Positions 49,601 to 59,021 of a stretch of DNA of 64,000 nt are shown here, in pieces. The position numbers and the translations under genes were made by a program. Position 1 is the stretch's first letter; each line of letters begins with the position of its first letter. The notes under the pieces were generated by a model. It made no database searches and was not told the DNA's origin. It saw only the letters and a program-made list of their open reading frames with translations. This DNA comes from Cyanophora paradoxa (taxonomy: Eukaryota > Glaucocystophyceae > Cyanophorales > Cyanophoraceae): assembly GCA_004431415.1 (NCBI GenBank), contig QPMI01000658.1:62001-126000 (forward strand). The letters run 5' to 3'.

Positions 49601-50812
49601 CCGTACCCGTACCCGGCGTCGATGGGCCCGCCCCCGCCGCGCGTACCCGGCTGGGGGTTGCCGCCGCCCCCACTCTTGCCGCAAATCGCCGGCCCGCACG
49701 GCTATTACTGGCCGCACGGCCTCATGTACCCGCCTGCGGGTCCCGCGGCCAGCCCGAGCTCCGGCCAGGCCCCGCCGGCCACGGACGAGAATGTGGGCAG
49801 TGCCCACTACCAGGCCGCCAAGAACTGGCGCGCGCGGCTGCGGCTCCTGCTCGAGCGCAATGCCCAGCCGGCCGTCTTGTCTGAAATGCTCGATGAGATT
49901 GCCACGGCCGCGGGCCATGATCTCACCGGCACCACCTTGCCGAGCGGCGCCTCTTGGGCGGCACGGAACGCCGCTGCGACGGTGTGGGCCGCAAATTACC
50001 CGGGCATGGAGCAGTTCGACCGCATTGAAGCTGAACTGCTGCGCCTCATTGGCCTCGCCCAGGAGGCCAAAGCCGAGGGCCGCTGCCGCCCCGCCCACCG
50101 CGCCATTCTCCGTATCTACGGCGATGGTGACGATGAGGATGACTTCGCGACGCGCGCTGCACTGCAGCCGCGGGCCATCGCCGAGCGCGCCTTGGCCTCC
50201 GCCGCTGCCAGCAGCGAGCCGACGCCAGTCGTCGACGGAGCGGATCGCAAGTCCTCCGCCGCTCCGACGAGCCGCTCCGAGGGGCTCCACGCCCGCTCCA
50301 GCAAGCAGCGCGCCGCGCTGCACTTCCAGGCTCCTGAGCCTGACGAACTCGTGGGCTACGGCCCCGACCGCCCCACGGACCTCGCGGTCCCGGAGTCCCC
50401 GGATGGCGCGCCCGACGGCCGCCTGAACGCCCCGGTCCCGATCGCGAAAGTTATCGACGGGATCAACGGTCTCCCGCACGATTTCCGGCGCCTGCTCCTG
50501 CAGTGCCCGGGCTTCGTCTATGCCTTGCATGCCGACGGCACGCTCGGCGAGAGCACGCGCGTCAAATTCATTTTTGACACTGGCGCAATGGGAGACGTTG
50601 GCGAGAAAAAGCACATGCCGCCCGGCACGCGCTACACGGGTGTGAAGGTCCTCCGGGCCTTCCTTCACCACGCCACGATCACGGCTGAGATTGCTCATGT
50701 CGTGCTGCGCTTCGGCGACGTGTACGTCTCGCGAGCGGTGTACGTCGTCCCTGACGGCTCGCTTGGCCCGAGCGGACCAGGCCCCGACGCTCGCCGTCGG
50801 GCCGGCGCCTGA
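46688..50812 (+). CDS. Unassigned polyprotein region B ending in an aspartic protease
   Basis: Real coding sequence in this frame starts near 47040; before that another frame is better (ELVRTLAPAYPANLEIPEVV). Early Cys/His residues (CYGHAGGTCCWARTW and RYCDKYC) could bind zinc. A long folded region runs to about residue 800, followed by a Ser/Arg/Pro-rich linker (SPSRKKSEPKRERSRDRRGR), a Pro-rich section and a helical segment. Near the end is the protease: VKFIFDTGAMGDVGEKKH with the DTG catalytic triad at about 50574-50584, then hydrophobic strands (HVVLRFGDVYVSRAVYVVP). The about 900-residue folded part has no match that I recognise. Confidence 0.55.
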   Translation: MVNASHPGARSSSVRSPRRTRQTSKFPRSSSARPQRTTRIRGWPPVTAATTPSSKALIGCWARSTRPELAATPQFAPFPLCSGSTTGKARPAVAKPIATLRATCPWPAPQLRLSPDRPGLHCYGHAGGTCCWARTWYDGTPERVRYCDKYCVLLPDPLGGSPARNPTAEQYPWAAIPRLVPLTLGENGPPDAPCVNATAPVVTRFHPNALDADAAMHCLASTLIANVEGHNRGIPAAVMLYGPPVPPAPTSMQGTDVQGLPYVAAMMGLDESIMQWVASEPTPANRLDGPITRAYSVLNTALHHTCRQAFAYLARPHTFEAPIGVNRAKRGQRLVVFHEPRFGRGFGIRGVAQPDARVRGLLPGTPIQTGEKHVSTELDVNNVDVMGDPVGTNATRCSLGPAHVAMQHAPPSEARRQYDRLPRRVFVLGFERPRPLVDPKDRGHRKYPVVCPGVQKHGPTWSPLPPREFVASLLAGYVNSMAAWVLGHELPDQPRPAPTTGFNPQMHIVGPTAIYEFMWSTCYRADPATRSAAEAAAGAHARSADGDELYAVLQHLKSGQLGESIDETAALVIASQLPLTTAFWLSMPDLPRPNATHTSWLDNAADASKRLSDALLQIWGLPATKQLRAVLAKYEQEDEPLLSVRRLERILPARVAAHGMRPYCHVERDTWAARHLVAGATLAGQEPIASALLNWVQKIHDVLWPIFTGVKAKRIMVSDLYPAPALDTVAQQGAAPFPAPPEASDLGDTVAAITPFHYRLRAELLQNWNGYTAEDLPPSLRAQQQADHAVAAAAPAKPAASSSASGTTGSGSREPSPAPKRSATPSPSRKKSEPKRERSRDRRGRRQSREAAASRERTESPRQESSSSPAPTRTQPPGATGQRRERPRILQGSRVTVRGTVPSASSTGPESLDLADMDDAEFTAYARQHGLEFEPDPAEDTRQRLLAEAERRSKRARVAAQSTAELAPAPFPYPYPASMGPPPPRVPGWGLPPPPLLPQIAGPHGYYWPHGLMYPPAGPAASPSSGQAPPATDENVGSAHYQAAKNWRARLRLLLERNAQPAVLSEMLDEIATAAGHDLTGTTLPSGASWAARNAAATVWAANYPGMEQFDRIEAELLRLIGLAQEAKAEGRCRPAHRAILRIYGDGDDEDDFATRAALQPRAIAERALASAAASSEPTPVVDGADRKSSAAPTSRSEGLHARSSKQRAALHFQAPEPDELVGYGPDRPTDLAVPESPDGAPDGRLNAPVPIAKVIDGINGLPHDFRRLLLQCPGFVYALHADGTLGESTRVKFIFDTGAMGDVGEKKHMPPGTRYTGVKVLRAFLHHATITAEIAHVVLRFGDVYVSRAVYVVPDGSLGPSGPGPDARRRAGA

Positions 50813-51856
50813 CTCCCTGTCAGCGCTCGGGGTACTCGCGCCCCACCAGTTGCACCGCCGGCCTGCCGAGGGCGGCAGCCTGCACGTGCGACTAGTAAAT
50901 CCCGCCAATGAGCCCGTCCTGCTTCCCGCCGGGGCCATTGTAGCGGTGGCGGAGGCTAATAACCTGCCGCCCGGCGACTTTGGGTTCGACCCGCCGCCCG
51001 ACGACGCGTCGGCGCGCACCGTCGCCGACTCTTTCATTCGCACGCTGCGAGCCTTCTACCCTAAGCGAGGGCAAGGCTTCCGCGCGATGCGCCGCCGAGC
51101 CAATCAAACGGCTGCGGCTTACACGGCAGCTGAGGGCACCACGCCGCCCCAGCACCCTGCTCCAGGGCCTATTTTCGCGGCACCCGCCGCCCGGCAGTCC
51201 GAAGCGACTGTAGCCACCGAGCAGGAGCCTGCGCCGAGCGCGCCTCCCTTGTTCGTCCGCATGCTGCGCGACGACGGCGGTGAGGGCGAAGACGTCCCCA
51301 TTGTCACAATGGAGGGCCTCGCGCTTTGTGACGAGCCCGTGTCCTCGGACACCGACTCTGAGCGCGAGCGCGAGGACGGGTACCTTGGCTGGACCTCGCC
51401 AGAGGAGCGCGAGCGCACCAGGCCCGCCCGCCGCGCTGAACGCGCCGCACGCCGCCGCGCCCACGCGGCTCGCGCTGCACGCCAGGGGCTAACGCAGTCC
51501 CCACCAATCCCTCCGGGAATCAAATAAATCTCGCTGCCGAGGCAGCTGAGCCGCCGGCGCCCTCGCCGAGCGGGGCCGCTCGCCCGCCTGCACCGGCGCC
51601 AGCACCGCTGGAAGGCCCTGGCTGCTCTGTCCGGACAACGGAAGCGCCCGCGCCCTCCGTAGCCGAGTCCTCCGCCGCGCGCGGCAAGGACAAGGGCAAG
51701 GCGCCGCTGCGAGCCGCCCCTCCGGGCCCCGCGCCTGGCCCCTCCCACGGTGGCGCCCCGCGGGCACCGCCGGAAGCGACGGGGACGTCGTCTTCCGAAG
51801 AGGAGGAGTGGAACCGTGCACGCGCGAAGATCCCGGAATGCGGCTCGCATCCGGCG
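50813..51856 (+). CDS. Protease-RT connecting region
   Basis: The frame open at 50691-51527 contains LHVRLVNPANEPVLLPAGAI, the beta-rich linker typical between protease and RT in Gypsy polyproteins, then acidic Ser/Asp and Arg/Ala-rich sequence. From about 51530 to 51850 another frame is Ala/Pro-rich and leads into the RT ORF. At least two frame changes are needed to connect it. Confidence 0.5.
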
Positions 51857-53362
51857 ATGAGCGCTACGGAACGCGCCGAGCTAGAGGCTCTGCTGAAGCG
51901 CTACTCGTGCGCGTTCGCCGACTCGGTCGCGGCCACTGAGGGCACGGCCAATCTCCTCCATTACGAGCACGTGATCCGATTGACCTCACGGCTGCCCGTC
52001 TTCACGCCCCCGCGGCGTGTAAGCCCGCACGCCGAGGCCTTCGCCCGTGACGAAATAAAGCGGCTCCTTGAGCTGGGCCTGATCCAGCCCTCGCAAGCCG
52101 CCTATGGCTCGCCGGTCGTGCTCGCTCCTAAGAAGGACGGCACCTGGCGGTTCTGCGTCGATTACCGACGCTTAAATGCGATCACCGAGCGCGACGTCTT
52201 TCCCTTGCCACGGATTGACGATCAGCTGGACCGCCTGCGGGGGTCCATGATCTTCTCGACCGTCGACGCGACGGCGGGATTCTGGCAGCTGCCGCTGGAC
52301 CCCGCGTCCCGGCAGTACACGGCCTTCGTGGTGCCCTGGGGCCACTACGAGTGGCGCGTGACCCCGTTCGGCGTGACCAACGGGCCGGCCGCCTTCTCGC
52401 GCGCCGTGACGGCCATCCTCGGCCCCCTGCTCACGACTTGCGTCACCGCGTATATCGACGATATCACGGTGTTCTCGCCAAGCGTGCCCCAGCACCTGCT
52501 GGACCTCGAGGCCCTGTTCCGCGCTATCATGCCGGCGAACTTGCGCCTGAAGCCCTCCAAGTGCCGCTTCGGGGTGGCGGAGGTGGCCTTGCTCGGGCAC
52601 CTCGTCTCGGCCGAAGGGATCCGCCAGGACCCCGCGAAGCTGGCGTTCATTCGCCAGTACCCGCCGCCTGCGAACGCTGACCAATTGAGGTCGTTCCTGG
52701 GCTTGGCTGGGTACTACCGGCGTTTCGTGAACGGGTTCGCCCGTGTCACCCACCCGCTGCAGCGCCTGCTGCTTCGGGACGCCGCGTGGCAATGGACCGA
52801 GGTCCACCAAGCCGCCTTCGAGGCGCTGAAGGCCGCCCTGCTCGAGGATCTGGTACTTGGGTACCCGGATTTCGAGCGGCCCTTCATCCTGTCGACCGAC
52901 GCGTCGACGTACGCCATCGGCGCGATCCTGTCGCAATCCGATGGCGGCTCGCCCGTCCGTGAGCGGCCCATCGCGTTCATCAGTCGAACGCTGGCGCCCG
53001 CTGAGCGGAATTACACCGCCACCGAGCTCGAGTGCCTAGCGGTTGTATGGGCAATAAAGTACTGGCGGCACTTCCTCCTGGGAGGGCCCCAGTTCCTGGT
53101 CCGGACGGACCACCATGCGCTCCAGTGGTTGCGCTCGCGCGAGGCGACCTCGGGAAGGCTGGGACGCTGGTCCCTCCTCCTGCAGTCCTACGACTTTGTC
53201 GTAGAGTACCGCGCGGGGCGCAACAACGGAGGGCCCGACGCCTGCTCGCGGCCCCCACTGAACCACCCGGTTCTCGCGCCCGGCGGCGCCGACGGCAGCT
53301 CGGCCGCGCCCGACGCGCTGGCCGGCGCCACGGGCACGGCGTGCCCAGCCCGGCGACCTTGA
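51857..53362 (+). CDS. pol: Reverse transcriptase and RNase H (Ty3/Gypsy pol)
   Basis: A 501-aa intact stretch. RT blocks are LLELGLIQPSQAAYGSPVVL, KKDGTWRFCVDYRRLN, FSTVDATAGFWQLPL, FGVTNGPAAF and the catalytic YIDD near residue 197, then LGHLVSAEGI and FLGLAGYYRRFV. RNase H follows with STDAS, TELECLAVVWAIKYWRHFL and RTDHHALQWL, giving the D-E-D catalytic acids. The order and sequence are classic Metaviridae (Ty3/Gypsy). Its upstream neighbour in the polyprotein is the DTG protease. Confidence 0.95.
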   Translation: MSATERAELEALLKRYSCAFADSVAATEGTANLLHYEHVIRLTSRLPVFTPPRRVSPHAEAFARDEIKRLLELGLIQPSQAAYGSPVVLAPKKDGTWRFCVDYRRLNAITERDVFPLPRIDDQLDRLRGSMIFSTVDATAGFWQLPLDPASRQYTAFVVPWGHYEWRVTPFGVTNGPAAFSRAVTAILGPLLTTCVTAYIDDITVFSPSVPQHLLDLEALFRAIMPANLRLKPSKCRFGVAEVALLGHLVSAEGIRQDPAKLAFIRQYPPPANADQLRSFLGLAGYYRRFVNGFARVTHPLQRLLLRDAAWQWTEVHQAAFEALKAALLEDLVLGYPDFERPFILSTDASTYAIGAILSQSDGGSPVRERPIAFISRTLAPAERNYTATELECLAVVWAIKYWRHFLLGGPQFLVRTDHHALQWLRSREATSGRLGRWSLLLQSYDFVVEYRAGRNNGGPDACSRPPLNHPVLAPGGADGSSAAPDALAGATGTACPARRP

Positions 53363-54520
53363 CGAGCCTCTGCCGCTGTTTGCAGTCGCTCACGCCGCCG
53401 AAGGCGCTGCGGAGGCCCGGGTAGCGGTGGAGGCCCCGCCGGGCCCCCGCCTGACCGAGCTCGCCGACGAGCCGGCCGAGGCCGCGCCGCCGGCCCCCGC
53501 GTCAGCGTCCGAGCCCGCCGAGGCCGCGGCGCCCGCGGCTCCGCCCAGCCGGGCGGAGATCCTCGTCGCGCGGCGACAGGCCCGCCTCCGGCGCCAGCTC
53601 GCCTTCGAGGGCGCTCCCGCCGCAAGGCGGGACGTCCAGCCCGCCCAGGGGCCGCGTCCGCGTCGGACGCGCGCGCCGCCTGAGGCTTTCCAGGAGGGCT
53701 CTGACGACGAGCCCGTCCCCCTGCCCGCGCGCGCGCCCGAGCCGCGTCGGCGCGCGCCGAGGCTGAGCCCGCGGGGGCCCGGCGCCGCCCGAGCCCCGAG
53801 CTCCTGCCGCGGGGCAGGAAGCGCCCCTGCCAGCGGCGCCGGCGCTGCCGCAGGCCGGTCCGCCCACTCGGCGCGGCCAGAAGCCCACCACCTGGGCTGA
53901 GGTGCGCCAAGGGGTGGACGAGTGGCACCGCCTCGCCGTCGCGCAAGGCCTGCCCCCGGCCCCGCGCTCTCCGAGCCCGCCGCCGGCGCCCGAGTCCGAC
54001 CCGATGGAGCTGGGCTCCGATGGCGAGGCTGCGCCGCCTGTGCCCGAGCCTGAGGCCCCGCGCCAGGCGCAGGAGCCCGAGCTCGACGAGGACGGGTTCC
54101 CCGTGGCCCTCCTCGAGCACGTACGTCGTCGGTTCCCTCTAGGGCCGCGGCGCTACGAGGGGCCCGTCGCGCCCTGCCGCGCGACCTGCGACCGCCTGAG
54201 GCCCCGCGCCCGGGCAAGACGCCCCGCAAGGCGGACAACCCGCGCCACTGGCGCTGCGGCCCGCCGCTGTACCCTCACCAGGACGACCCTGATGAGGGGC
54301 CCGAGGGCGGCGCCCCGGCGGCGTCGTCCTCCGCGGCCGCGTCGACCGCCGCCGCGACGGCCGGCTCCTCTGAGCCGCCGGCCGCCTCCGAGGCGCCCTC
54401 AAGCGGCGACGCCGGCTCGAGTGGCGGCCCGGCCGCAGGCCTCGAGCGAGAGGTCCTCTCGTCCAGCGCTATCGCCCCGGCCCTGAGCTGGGCGAGGTCC
54501 GAGACCGCCGCAAGCCGCGC
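53363..54520 (+). CDS. Long low-complexity linker between RNase H and integrase
   Basis: About 380 codons' worth of Ala/Pro/Glu/Arg-rich sequence in more than one frame (53427-53900, then 53902-54200). Blocks such as RAEILVARRQARLRRQLAFE and WAEVRQGVDEWHRLAVAQGL may be helical. Gypsy elements usually have a short tether here, so the insert is unusual. The strong compositional bias makes the reading frame hard to follow. Confidence 0.4.
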
Positions 54521-56134
54521 TTGCTCGAGCTGGTCCAGGACACTTGGGATTGCGCTCCGCCGCCTTCCCTCGACGGGCCCTTGCCCGAGACCCTGCGGCA
54601 CATGTTCCCTGCCCGGCGAGTCAGGCTGCTCGCCGCGCAGAAGGCGGACCCGCTGTGCCGCAAGCTGTTCTCCTGGCTAGAGAATGGCGTGAACGAGGCC
54701 CGCTGCACGCGCGCCTCTTGCCACACGGGCGACTGCTACCTCTGCAGTCAGGCCAAGGCGGCCTTCGTCGGATTCGCTGGGAAATTCGACGTGGACACCG
54801 ACGGCGTGCTTGTCCGCCGCCCGGTCGCGCCTCACGGCCGCTTCGTGCCCGTCCTGCCTGAGTCCTGGCAGGACCGCGTCCTGTACGCGTACCACGATGG
54901 GTGGGGCCACCGCGGCGCCTCGGTCGTCGCCCGCCGGATCCTGCTGAGGTTCTGGTGGCCGGGCATGCTCGCGGCCGTAGCCCGCTACGTGCGGAGCTGC
55001 CCCTGCTGCCAGTTCGCCAAGGCTGTGAAGCCGCGGCGAACTGCGATCGCAGTCATCGAGGCCGAGGGCCGGAATGACTTGTGGCAGGTGGACGTGTTCC
55101 ACCTCGACCCGACGCCGCGCGGCAACCGCTATTTGGTCGCCTGGGTGAACGCGTGGGACAAGTACACGCGGCTGTACCCAAAGGCCGACCTGGACGGCTG
55201 GTCCATGCTCGAGATGGGCCGAGACTTCGTCTCGAATGAGGGCGTGCCGCTGCGCCTCCTCATGGACAACGGGTCCAGCCTGAAGGGCGGCCCGTTCAAC
55301 GAGTACTTCCGGAAGCTCGGGACTCGTTTCATTTACGCCGCGGCGTACCACCATTCGACGAATGGGCTGGTAGAGCGGCTGGGAGGCGTCGTGAAGACGC
55401 TGCTCCACGCGGCGTGCCGCGCCGAGCGCGAGCCGATGCACGAGTGGGACCAGCACGTGCACGAGGTGCAGCTGGCGCTCCGCACGACCGTGCACGCGGC
55501 CACGGGCTACTCGCCCGCGCTCCTGCACCTGGGGCACGAGCTCACGCTGCCCGCGGACGTGCGCTTCGGGGTCGAAATGCTCGACACCCTTAGCTACGCC
55601 GACTACGTCGCGACCGTAGTGCGCGCCGCGAAGAGCCGCGATGACGCGGTCCGCGAGCACCGCCGCTGGTACCGCCGCCAAATGGTGCACCGGACGGGTG
55701 ACCTGCCGGACCGTCGCCGCTTCGAAGTGGGCGACAAAGTCCTGTGCTGGCTGGGCGACCGTGACAAGGGGTTGTTTAACTCCTGGGTCGGCCCGTTCAC
55801 CGTCATGGACGTGCACCCGGGCGGGTACACGTACGTCGTGCGCGGCCTGGCCCGGCCCTACGGCGCCGTGGGCGCTGTCCGCCAGAAGGCCCGCGACACC
55901 CGCGAGACGATCGTGCACATCGATTGCATGATCCCGTTCCGCATGCGCGATGCGAACGCGCCCGCGCGGCCGGCCGAGGGCGGCCGCGGGCGGCGGGTGC
56001 ACCGGGAGCCGCGGCCGCAGCGCCGGCGGCCCCGGCGGGAGCAGCATGAGGAGCTGGCTCCGAGCCGCGTCCCGGCCCCACAGGAGGCGAGGACAGAGAG
56101 CGGCCGCGCCTGCAACTGCGCAGCGCGAGAGTGA
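54521..56134 (+). CDS. Integrase (Ty3/Gypsy)
   Basis: The 537-aa frame contains the HHCC zinc module (HDGWGHRGASVVARRIL...CPCC, about residues 125-168). The catalytic core has Asp in WQVDVFH (about 190), Asp in LLMDNGSSL (about 248) and Glu in NGLVERLGG (36 residues later), the canonical D-D-35-E. The GKY-like C-terminal part (FEVGDKVLCWLGDRD; SWVGPFTVMDV) follows, then an Arg-rich tail. All catalytic residues are present. N-terminal residues before about 54540 are linker. It inserts element cDNA into the genome. Confidence 0.9.
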   Translation: MLELVQDTWDCAPPPSLDGPLPETLRHMFPARRVRLLAAQKADPLCRKLFSWLENGVNEARCTRASCHTGDCYLCSQAKAAFVGFAGKFDVDTDGVLVRRPVAPHGRFVPVLPESWQDRVLYAYHDGWGHRGASVVARRILLRFWWPGMLAAVARYVRSCPCCQFAKAVKPRRTAIAVIEAEGRNDLWQVDVFHLDPTPRGNRYLVAWVNAWDKYTRLYPKADLDGWSMLEMGRDFVSNEGVPLRLLMDNGSSLKGGPFNEYFRKLGTRFIYAAAYHHSTNGLVERLGGVVKTLLHAACRAEREPMHEWDQHVHEVQLALRTTVHAATGYSPALLHLGHELTLPADVRFGVEMLDTLSYADYVATVVRAAKSRDDAVREHRRWYRRQMVHRTGDLPDRRRFEVGDKVLCWLGDRDKGLFNSWVGPFTVMDVHPGGYTYVVRGLARPYGAVGAVRQKARDTRETIVHIDCMIPFRMRDANAPARPAEGGRGRRVHREPRPQRRRPRREQHEELAPSRVPAPQEARTESGRACNCAARE

Positions 56135-57276
56135 TGAGCTGCCCGCGGAGGGTTGAGCTGGGAAGGGCCTAGCGCCCGCCACAATCACTAAAGTCCCGGG
56201 CTAGGAAGGAGAGCCAACGGGCGGCTGACTGCCTCGAGCTATGCTCGGCTCAGTGACGGGCGGAGGCCCTACGAAGACCTGGCCGAGCTCCGGGCGCGAC
56301 TTGCGCCGGCAGAGGAGTCGGAAGGCGGCTGAGGCGCCGGATTCTGCCCCGGGCCCAGTGACAGGGATGAGCATTCCCCCTCCTTGAGATGCAAGACCTG
56401 GTGGGTACCGGGGTGCGCCGAGCACCAACGGGGTACACACAGGCGGTCGTGACGCCGGGTCCCGCCCCGGGTACGATGACTGGGGATGCACAATTCCCCC
56501 ATACAGGGCTCCACACCGGGGACGCTCGGTGGTGGACCGCCTGGAGGGCCGCGTCCCCTTAATGACGCGCGAGCACGGGTCGGGCAGGGTACCTCCCGCC
56601 GTACGATGGCGACGAGGGCACCTTGTGGGCGGCGTCTAGCCTTGCCCTGGAGTTACTAGCTCCACCGCCGTTGTGGGCTTCTCAGCCCCTAATCCGACGC
56701 CGTGGTGGACCGCGAGAGCGCGGCGCATGCCTGAGCAGTGGCGCTAGACGAGCTGCTTAGCCCTACGTTTTGGGACGGGCATTGCGCTGGGGCTACTGGG
56801 CGCTACCGCGAGCGTCACGCCCCGCGTTGCAATTGCTGTTGCAGCGTGCGCCTCTGCGGTTAACTTGCTGCGCGGCGAGGACAGGGCCTCCTCGGCTTCC
56901 TCCCTTCCGATCCGCTCGCCTCGTGCGAGTTTCCTGGGCCGCCGGCCCGAAGTTGGACCTTGCCCCCTGGCGCTCCACGCTGGAGTCGTGCCGGCACCTG
57001 CCGGGCGACAGTCTTTTCGATTCCCGGCAGTTGCCGGACATGGATGGGCTCGGCGTCTTTTCGATTCCCGGCAGTAGCCGGTGACGCCGAGCGTGAGTGG
57101 CTCGGAGCCTTTTTCGATTCCCGGCAGTAGCCGGTAGCTCCGAGCATTTGTATATAGCGGCCGGGGTCGCGTTGTATAGAGAGCTTAGGCTCGATCAAAT
57201 TCCCGGCTTCCCCGGCCCTCTTTCTGTTCGCCTTAGGGCGTAGACCCGCGCGGACGCGGGATCCGAGAGGAGGAGT
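56135..57276 (+). other. 3' untranslated region of the LTR retrotransposon
   Basis: About 1.1 kb without a convincing gene after the integrase stop. It contains three TTTTCGATTCCCGGCAGTNG-type units (57013, 57057 and 57111), two of them in larger hairpins. The purine tract GAGAGGAGGAG just before the 3' LTR (about 57265-57275) serves as polypurine tract. A full-length transcript would carry these structures. Confidence 0.6.
57048..57145 (+). ncRNA. Twin stem-loops with co-varying outer stems
   Basis: First stem-loop: GCTCGGCGTC (57048-57057) pairs with GACGCCGAGC (57083-57092). Second: GCTCGGAGC (57100-57108) pairs with GCTCCGAGC (57137-57145). Both enclose TTTTCGATTCC and an inner stem CCGGC-AGTA-GCCGG. 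The outer stems differ in sequence but each pairs perfectly, so the fold, not the sequence, seems conserved. These are elements within the retrotransposon RNA, possibly for packaging, export or 3'-end function (inference); an independent ncRNA is not claimed. Confidence 0.6.
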
Positions 57277-57559
57277 TGTCGCATCCGACATTATAGCGGA
57301 TGCTCGTTTGTGAGCCGCTAGGGTTCTAGATGATGTGCGCAGCCTTCGTGCTGCTAGATCGACGGCGCCTAGGCTAGTTAGAGCGCCGCGGTCACTTGTA
57401 TGCGTGTGTCGGGGTACGCCGTAGCTGGACGGGTACACCCTCAGTCTACCATCCCGGTGGCTAACAGCAGCAGCACTCGCCAAACCCCGCCCTGCCGAGC
57501 TTGCACTCCGCACGGGCTTCCCGCGCGCACGATTAGACACACTAATCTCGCACGCGACA
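57277..57559 (+). repeat. 3' LTR
   Basis: Same 283-bp sequence as 40906-41188 with no difference seen by eye. Followed by the target duplication ACATG (57560-57564). Confidence 0.95.
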
Positions 57560-57564
57560 ACATG

Positions 57565-59021
57565 TTTGATTTGCGGAGCCCCGCCCTTGCATTTATTTCC
57601 GCCGCTCGCAGCGGCTACGATCATCGGATGCGATCACACCTATACGAGAGTGCATGCAAAGAATCGCATTTCAACATAATTGCTAACACAGAAACTTGAA
57701 AGTACGCCGCACGAATTCACCAGGGGGGCAAGGGAGGGGGTACCCCCCTTGCAACTTGCCTCCTTAGTCGGCATCACTCAGTGTGACTGATATCGATATC
57801 ACTTCATAATCACACACATATATATTCGAATGTACGCATACTCAAATGTACACAACAACATATGCCAGCGTATGCATTGGCCTGAAATCAAACTGAATTG
57901 CAATTAATTCAATTAATTCTAGATCTGCCGTACTGTACGTATACTACGGTCGACCATCGATCCCCGCAAATTGTGCACGAATTCGAATAAAAGAGCCGAC
58001 AACTGTCAAGTGGACGTTCTGTTCTTCTAACTGTCAACTGGACGTTCTCGAGTTCTAGATCTAGCTGTAGCTAGCGCTACATGGCAACATGTGCAGTGTC
58101 GACCTCGAGCTCGCTGTCCCTAGACTTCCTACCCCGTCTAATTTCCATCCGGCGGCCGACCCAGTTGACGTCAGAGCCCGAGCACAGGCCGCCGGCGTGC
58201 TAGTAAACCAGTTGTCATGATCATATAGCGGCCCTGATATCGATTAGCGGACCGGAGCTCGCCGAGTCGAGGTACCCGGTGCACGTGCACGTGCACGTGC
58301 ACGTGCACGTGCTCGAATTCGAAGCTCGGAACCTCGCGTCAGGCCTAGGCTGGCGATCGCGATCGCGATCGGTTCACGGTTCCAGTTTATAGTTCGGGCT
58401 CATGATCAGCGGCTGCCCTTGAGCCCTAACTAGACTGTGTAGTACAAACGCAAGTTTTTCGATCAGAGTCGAAATCACTACGTACGTATACGTGCACTAA
58501 GATAATTGCCAAAATTGATATCACTGCTCGAGCTCATAGACGGCACGATGATCACTGATCGATATCATATGCATGATATCACTTCATGGGACGCATACTC
58601 AAATGTACACAATAACATATATATATGCAAGCGTATGCATAGGCCTGAAATTGAACTGAATTGAAATAGAATCTAGATATCGATCTGCCGTACTGTGCTA
58701 CGGTGCGCATTCGATCCCCGCAATTTGCACATAAATAAAAGAGTCGTCCATTGGCCATGGACGCTCAAGATCTCGCGATTGAGCTCTAGCTATATGCATG
58801 CGCATGTGGCAACGCCAACTAATACATGTTCTGCTGCTTCTGCAGCGCTAGCTGGACGAGGTGGACGTCGACGCCAAGGAAAAAGCGGAAACTGAACTAA
58901 TCTGTGAAGTGGATCGACGAACACGCGTCGATGTCCAGGAAAATTTTATGCCAGCGTCCAAAAATTTAATACTTTGGATTTCACGCGGGAAATCGCGCCG
59001 GCGCCCCGTGCCCATGCTCAA
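57565..59021. repeat. Intergenic region with a diverged direct repeat and short palindromes
   Basis: No gene is supported. About 57785-58000 and 58565-58750 are diverged direct copies: both begin GATATCACTTCAT, share ACTCAAATGTACACAA.AACAT and GTATGCAT.GGCCTGAAAT, and end CGATCCCCGCAA..TG...AATAAAAGAG. The end resembles a short retroposed unit, and TTCGATCC hints at a tRNA-type B box, but this is weak. GTGCAC repeats run at 58279-58310, and GCGATC repeats at 58353-58372. Confidence 0.45.

Larger units (their letters stand above)
40906..57559 (+). mobile_element. Complete 16.65-kb Ty3/Gypsy LTR retrotransposon
   Basis: Flanked by 283-bp LTRs and by a 5-bp target duplication ACATG (40901-40905 and 57560-57564). 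Internal order is leader, gag with CCHC, a long unassigned region, protease, RT, RNase H, linker, integrase and a 1.1-kb 3' untranslated region. RT-RH before integrase defines the Ty3/Gypsy type. The LTRs read as identical, so the insertion is young, yet the coding region changes frame more than ten times. The element is three times the size of a typical Gypsy because of the extra coding sequence at 44.5-50.5 kb and the 53.4-54.5 kb linker. Confidence 0.9.

Noticed and set aside
46856-51043. A 1395-codon open frame on the minus strand opposite the retrotransposon polyprotein
   Set aside because: It mirrors GC-rich third-position bias of the plus-strand coding sequence and shows no domain; the plus strand holds the protease motif.
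53188-54238. Long minus-strand open frames opposite the RNase H-integrase linker
   Set aside because: Low-complexity Arg/Ala/Gly translation without motifs; an expected shadow of GC-rich DNA.
54677-56188. A 503-codon minus-strand frame opposite the integrase
   Set aside because: The plus strand has a complete integrase with D-D-35-E and HHCC; the minus frame has no recognisable domain.
57940-58740. tRNA genes suggested by TTCGATCCCCGC words
   Set aside because: No acceptor stem, anticodon arm or A box could be placed around either copy.
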